Source of the DNA: Siphonodentalium dalli
Lineage: Eukaryota; Mollusca; Scaphopoda; Gadilida; Siphonodentaliidae
Assembly: GCA_032622095.1 (NCBI GenBank)
Contig: CP136064.1
Coordinates: 133,183,129-133,247,128 of the forward strand
Direction of reading: 5' to 3'
Length of the DNA: 64,000 nt
Shown here: piece by piece, positions 59,950 to 64,000 of the stretch
Position numbering within the stretch: the stretch's first letter is position 1
How the letters are laid out: each line of letters starts with the position of its first letter
Program-made: the position numbers and the translations under genes
Notes under the pieces: generated by a model
Database searches by the model: none
Seen by the model: only the letters and a program-made list of their open reading frames with translations
What the model was told of the DNA's origin: nothing

Positions 59950-61600
59950 TATATAGGTAGTAACCCCCCACCACCCCATCCCGCCTCCCATAGTATCTTA
60001 TGCGCCGCAGGCGCTCGTATATAGGTAGTACCCACCCACCACCCCATCCCGCCACCCATAGTTTCTTATGCGCCGCAGGCGCTCGTATATAGGTAGTACC
60101 AAATCCACCACCCCATCCCGCCACCCTTAGTATCGTATGCGCCGCAGGCGCTCGTATATAGGTAGTACCCACCCATCATCCCATCCCGCCACCCATAGTA
60201 TCTTATGCGCCGCAGGCGCTCGTATATAGGTGTGTACTATCAGTATACGAGCGCCTGCGGCGCATAAAATACTATGGGTGGCGGGATGGGGTGGTGGGTG
60301 AGTACTACCACTATACGAGCGCCTGCGGCGCATAAGATACTATGAGTGGCGGGATGGGGTGGTGGGTGGGTACTACCAGTATACCTATATAACCACTATG
60401 GGTGGTGGGATGTGGTGGTGGGTGGGTACTATATACTATGGGTGGCGGGATGGAGTGGTGGTGGGTACTACCTATATACGAGCGCCTGCGGCGCATAAGA
60501 TATTATGGTGGCGGGATGGGATGATGGGTGGGTACTATGCCTATATACGAGCGCCTGCGGCGCATAATATACTATGGGTGGCGGGATGGGGTGGTGGGTG
60601 GGTATTACCTATATACGAGCGCCCGCGGCGCATAAGATACTATGGGTGGCGGGATGGGGTGCTGGGTGGCTACTACATATGTACCCACCACCCCATCCCG
60701 CCACCCATAGTATCTTATGCGCCGCGGGCGCTCGTATATAGGTAATACCCACCTACCACCCCATCCCGCCACACATATTCTCTTATGCGCCGCAGGCGCT
60801 CGAATATTGGTAAGTAAACACCCACCACCCCATCCCGCAACCCATAGTATCTTATGCGCCGCAGGCGCTCGTATATAGGTGTGTACTACCAGTATACGGC
60901 GCCTGCGGCGCATACAATACTATGGGTGGCGGGATGGGGTGGTGGGTGAGTACTACCACTATACGAGCGCCTGCGGCGCATAAGATACTATGGGTGACGG
61001 GATGGGGTGGTGGGTGGGTACTACCAGTATACCCATATAACCACTATGGGTGGCGGGATGTGGTGGTGGGTGGGTACTATATACTATATGGGTGGCGGGA
61101 TGGAGTGGTGAATGGGTACTACCTATATACGAGCGCCTGCGGCGCATAAGATATTATGGGTGGCGGGATGGGATGATGGGTGGGTACTATACATATATAC
61201 GAGCGCCTGCGGCGCATAATATAATATGGGTGGCGGGATGGGGTGGTGGGTGGGTATTACCTATATACGAGCGCCCGCGGCGCATAAGATACTATGGGTG
61301 GCGGGATGGGGTGCTGGGTGGCTACTACATATGTACCCACCAGTATATATACGTATGGGTGGCGGGATGGGGTGGTGTGTGGGTACTACCAGTATACGAG
61401 CGCCTGTTGCGCATAAGATACTATGGGTGGCGGGATGGGGTGCTGGGTGGCTACTACATATGTACCCACCAGTATATATATACGTATGGGTGGCGGGATG
61501 GGGTGGTGGGTGGGTACTACCAGTATACGAGCGCCGGTGGCGCATAAGATACTATGGGTGGCGGGATGGGGTGGTGGGTGGGTACTACCTATATACCACG
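59950..61600. repeat. ~65-bp G-rich satellite in alternating orientation
   Basis: The unit contains GAGCGCCTGCGGCGCATAAG and GGGTGGCGGGATGGGGTGGT followed by GGGTGGG. The minus orientation covers about 59950-60240, plus 60240-60665, minus 60680-60890 and plus 60895-61600. The G-rich strand fits the G-quadruplex pattern (four runs of three or more G with short loops). Confidence 0.93.
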
Positions 61601-61603
61601 CCA

Positions 61604-61935
61604 TCCCGGCCACCCACCCATGCCGTCAAATCGGTCGAAATCCTTACCGGTCTCGAAAATGGTCCATACCCCATTTTCACCCCCTCGGGTGGCACCCCCG
61701 GGGGTGATGGGTGGGGGGTCGGGTTGTTTCTATGTGATATTTGGGGCCGGCCACCCACCCATGCCGTCAAATCGGTCGAAATCCTTTCCGTTCTCGAAAA
61801 TGGTCCATACCCCATTTCCACCCCCTCGGGGTGGCACCCCCCCCCCCCCTCCGGGGGGTGATGGGTGGGTTCGGGGTGTTTCTATGTGGTATTTGGGACC
61901 GGCCACCCACCCATGCCGTCAAATCGGTCGAAAGT
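61604..61935 (-). repeat. 145-bp tandem unit, right arm (2-3 copies)
   Basis: It is the reverse complement of the left-arm unit (GGCCGGCCACCCACCCATGC, CCGTCAAATCGGTCG). Starts are near 61604, 61743 and 61900. Confidence 0.93.
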
Positions 61936-62002
61936 GACATTTTTAAAAATAAGGAATAAGGAATAGGGAATAAGTTCCAAATGTCATGTTCGTTGCTTAC
62001 CT

Positions 62003-62575
62003 TTAGTTTTGTCTTGCAGTAGTAAAGCTGGTCGTTACTAATTTTAGGAAGATCAGTTCTGTTCAGCTATTTTGCTTTGCTGCATTCAGTTGTATAATCT
62101 TTGATTCAAGTGTTTTGTCTAATTCACCGTCACCATTTATTTCCTTGTAGTATTTTTCGTTCCACATTGTGGCAGAATAGAATTTACATTCAAGGAAATA
62201 TACTTCTGCTGATTGATTGATACTGTGAGTACGAGTCTTCAGAGATCTGTTGAATGCTCTTCTGTCTGAGATCAACTCTTCTTCTTTCTATTTGCATGAG
62301 CTCGCTGGTTCCAAACCAGTAAATTACAAGTGGCCGTGTACTTCCTTTTATTTGTTTCTGTATTTTCTTTTCAAGCTGTTTTGTGTCAGCTGCCGTTGCT
62401 CCTTTTCATAGATTACTTCAACAGTAATTTTCTCTTTCGCTTGCAGAAGATGTCTGCGTTTACTATCAGCTACAATGATTACTTTTCGTCTTCGTGTGCT
62501 TTGATACTGGTATCTTCTCTCTAGTCTCTCAATCCGTCTCTTCTCCTGTTTAGTTTTCCTCGTGGTGTTTGCCAT
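62003..62575 (-). pseudogene. LINE A esterase, N-terminal part
   Basis: The ATG at 62573-62575 opens a basic frame (MANTTRKTKQEKRRIERLER). It continues with KVIIVADSKRRHLL, where ADS stands in the place of the GDS nucleophile block of SGNH hydrolases. After frameshifts near 62350 and 62290 the reading continues through a WNEKYYKEINGDGELDKTLE stretch. It then reaches RTDLPKISNDQLYYCKTKLK at the foldback insertion. The stretch of about 60 bases before 62063 lies in yet another frame. This is the LINE's accessory esterase, known from CR1-like ORF1 proteins. It is non-functional. Confidence 0.7.
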
Positions 62576-62811
62576 TTATTTTATCTGTGAAAATGGTGAC
62601 GGATTTACAAACATAAAACATTCAGTCAAAACTGACATTAATAATTCAAATACACAATATACATATATAAATCAATGTCAATTTTCATTTTGCCCCATTT
62701 TTAGCTTCAGATTGTTTGCTTAGATGGGAATACGATGTGGATTTTCCAATTATTTTATCTCTGCGAGAAATCTTGCGTCCGCCATGTCCACCGGAAGTTA
62801 CAAAACCATAT

Positions 62812-63756
62812 GCGATATTGCTCAAGCAATACGAATTAACTAAGCATGTTTCTGGATGTACCCGGTGTACCAACACATCACCACATGTCGGACACACATT
62901 AGACCAGTCGTATTGTGTCAAACGTTGATGTGTTAGACTGTGGTTTCTTCCCATCTGACCATCGTGCCGTATCGTGTGAAGTTTCGTTGAAAGTCTACAG
63001 AGAAACGACCGACAAATTTAAAGGTTTTGGGGCGACTGTCATTTAAAGGGTTGGACATAATCGATATATCTATTTTGATTGGATCGAGAGCTCGCGAAAC
63101 GCGATCGACTGCAGCTTGTGAGTCATGCATTGAAGAGCGTGTGGACGAATTGGAGCCGATTTAGTCAGTGTGGGTTGGACGAATACAAACCCCCTGGTTC
63201 ACAAGCGAGATTGGTGGTGCAAAGAAGCAGCGCCGAAAATTAACTGTAAAATACATCAAACGTCATCATTCCTCTGAAAATAAGGAAGAGTTGAATGTGC
63301 GGTGACCTCATGGGTATAGCCTATATATAGGTCCTCTCCTATTCTTGTGCTACATGCACTCTACCCCTGCATGGGACGCATGGTAGACAGACATTCCGTG
63401 AAATATCATTTCTATGCTGATGATAGTCAGATGTATGTATAATTTTCGAGGAAGGATCCGGACGGATAGCGGAACGCTTGGCAACAACTCGAAAACTGTT
63501 TTCGTGATATAAAAGGGAATGGATGCGCCTCAAACGACAAGTCGGAGATTTTAGTTCTGGGATCCAAACATTCTCTGCAGCAACTTCGAAACTCAAGAGG
63601 AGGTGCACCTTTTAGAATCAAACTTGGCGAGAGTGAAATACCATCAACCGATTCTGTCAGAAATCTTGGCAGCTTTTTTGAAGACACAATGTCTATGAAC
63701 AAAATGGTTTCTGACACCGTAAATGTGTCTTATTTTCATCTGCGATGTCTTAGATT
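62812..63756 (+). pseudogene. LINE B endonuclease C-terminal half and partial reverse transcriptase
   Basis: Plus strand. AILLKQYELTKHVSG and HVGHTLDQS continue the endonuclease from 50752. After a frame change, SRIVSNVDVLDCGFFPSDHRAVSCEV carries the SDH catalytic block. A decayed linker follows (near 63180, WTNTNPLVHKRDWWCKEAA). The RT starts abruptly with GPLLFL near 63332, so the first half of the RT is deleted. It continues with GRMVDRHSVKYHFYADDSQMYV, containing the catalytic YADD. After a stop it reads SEILVLGSKHSLQQL and VRNLGSFFEDTMSMNKMV. The LINE is cut at 63757 by a SINE. It is jockey/CR1-like and non-functional. Confidence 0.85.
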
Positions 63757-64000
63757 GATTGATTGATTGATTGATTGGGGTTTTATGTCATTTAGCCACT
63801 AAGGCCATATCACGACATTGCCAGTTTTAATGGTGGAGGAAATCCGCACACTTACGGCTAATCTAACAGTGATTTCAATGGCTGATAAACTGGTCGACCA
63901 TGTGCGGCAAACCACCGGCCATCGGCAAGTAACTGGCAACTTTCCCAGATAACGATTTCGAGTTACAAAGTGCGCGATGGAAACGTGGATTTGAACCCTT
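63757..64000 (-). mobile_element. tRNA-derived SINE (runs off the window)
   Basis: The tail is a (GATT)n run at about 63753-63777, read on the minus strand as (AATC)n. The body has GGGGTTTTATGTCATTTAGCC, GGCCATATCACGACATTGCC and GGTGGAGGAAATCCG, similar to mollusc-type SINE cores. Near 63987-63998 the complement reads GGGTTCAAATCC, a pol III B-box. The A-box would lie beyond the end of the window. It interrupts LINE B's RT. Confidence 0.7.

Larger units (their letters stand above)
58947..61993. mobile_element. 3-kb foldback element of G-rich satellites, 9-bp TSD
   Basis: The ends ACGAACATG and CATGTTCGT are followed inward by matching arms (TTGGAACTTATTCCC, TTATTCCTTATTT). The flanks are TGTTTACCT (58938-58946) and TGCTTACCT (61994-62002), 8 of 9 identical. 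The arms consist of a 145-bp tandem unit (7 copies left, 2-3 right). The centre has about 25 copies of a ~65-bp unit in alternating orientation blocks. Foldback arms built of tandem repeats plus 9-bp duplications match Drosophila FB/MULE-type elements. No transposase is seen. Confidence 0.88.
50753..62806 (-). mobile_element. Near full-length CR1-like LINE A, inserted in LINE B
   Basis: CATAT lies on both sides (50748-50752 and 62807-62811). Removing the insertion rejoins the LINE B frame. Without its three nested elements LINE A would be about 5.06 kb, the expected size for a complete CR1-like element. Modules on the minus strand, 5' to 3', are esterase, PHD finger plus coiled coil, and endonuclease-reverse transcriptase. 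Esterase and PHD modules in ORF1 are known for CR1-like LINEs. All frames carry indels. Confidence 0.85.

Noticed and set aside
59030-61861. Several long open frames (up to 211 codons) rich in Gly, Pro, Trp and Arg
   Set aside because: Their sequence follows the 145-bp and 65-bp satellite units in multiple frames on both strands, with no independent coding signal.

Overview
The window looks like intergenic or intronic DNA from a repeat-rich invertebrate animal genome, probably marine and perhaps lophotrochozoan. It is AT-rich and has no bacterial-type operons, rRNA or CRISPR. It contains many non-LTR retrotransposon pieces, hAT-like and TTAA-type elements, tRNA-derived SINEs, foldback elements and minisatellites. 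I cannot name the species. Only one stretch looks like an ordinary host gene: a CUB-domain exon on the minus strand near 24.1-24.3 kb. Nearly everything else I recognise is a mobile element or its debris.

Layout, left half. A perfect 321-bp hairpin opens the window. It is followed by the decayed C-terminal part of a large cysteine-rich invertebrate protein (1.4-2.3 kb) and a non-autonomous hAT-like element with an 8-bp target duplication (2477-3454). Direct and inverted repeats with a (CT)n tract fill 4.5-9.5 kb. From 10177 to 18845 lies an 8.7-kb element with ~0.7-kb terminal inverted repeats and a 6-bp target duplication. A 5'-truncated LINE (10334-12874) sits inside its left arm, and a TA-flanked MITE, a TTAA-flanked MITE and a CTTAAG-palindrome element lie in its interior. 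A frameshifted copy of the N-terminal part of the same large protein family follows (20-22.9 kb).

Layout, middle. After the CUB exon come a TIR element, an inverted and tandem set of tRNA-Ser-like SINEs (25.7-26.0 kb), a poly-G-ended hAT-like element (26170-27040), a 17-bp motif repeated seven times between 28.9 and 32.4 kb, a second kind of transposon-borne pseudogene (30.4-30.85 kb) and several minisatellites. Two arrays of one minisatellite family lie in opposite orientation at 36.5 and 44.2 kb. A second poly-G hAT-like element lies at 46433-47719.

Layout, right third. A 1.8-kb TIR element (48214-50036) carries about 21 copies of a CTTAAG-centred palindrome in two subterminal arrays. From 50.2 kb to the end there is a nested stack. 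LINE B (plus strand) is split in its endonuclease by LINE A (minus strand, 50753-62806). LINE A is CR1-like and encodes esterase, PHD, coiled-coil, endonuclease and reverse transcriptase modules. LINE A is itself broken by three DNA elements: a 785-bp TIR element in the endonuclease, a MITE-spacer-MITE-spacer-MITE array in the PHD finger, and a 3-kb foldback of G-rich satellites in the esterase. In each case target duplications and restored reading frame support the join. A SINE interrupts LINE B at 63757.

All element boundaries were read by eye from terminal repeats and flanking duplications. Family names rest on motif recognition, without database searches.
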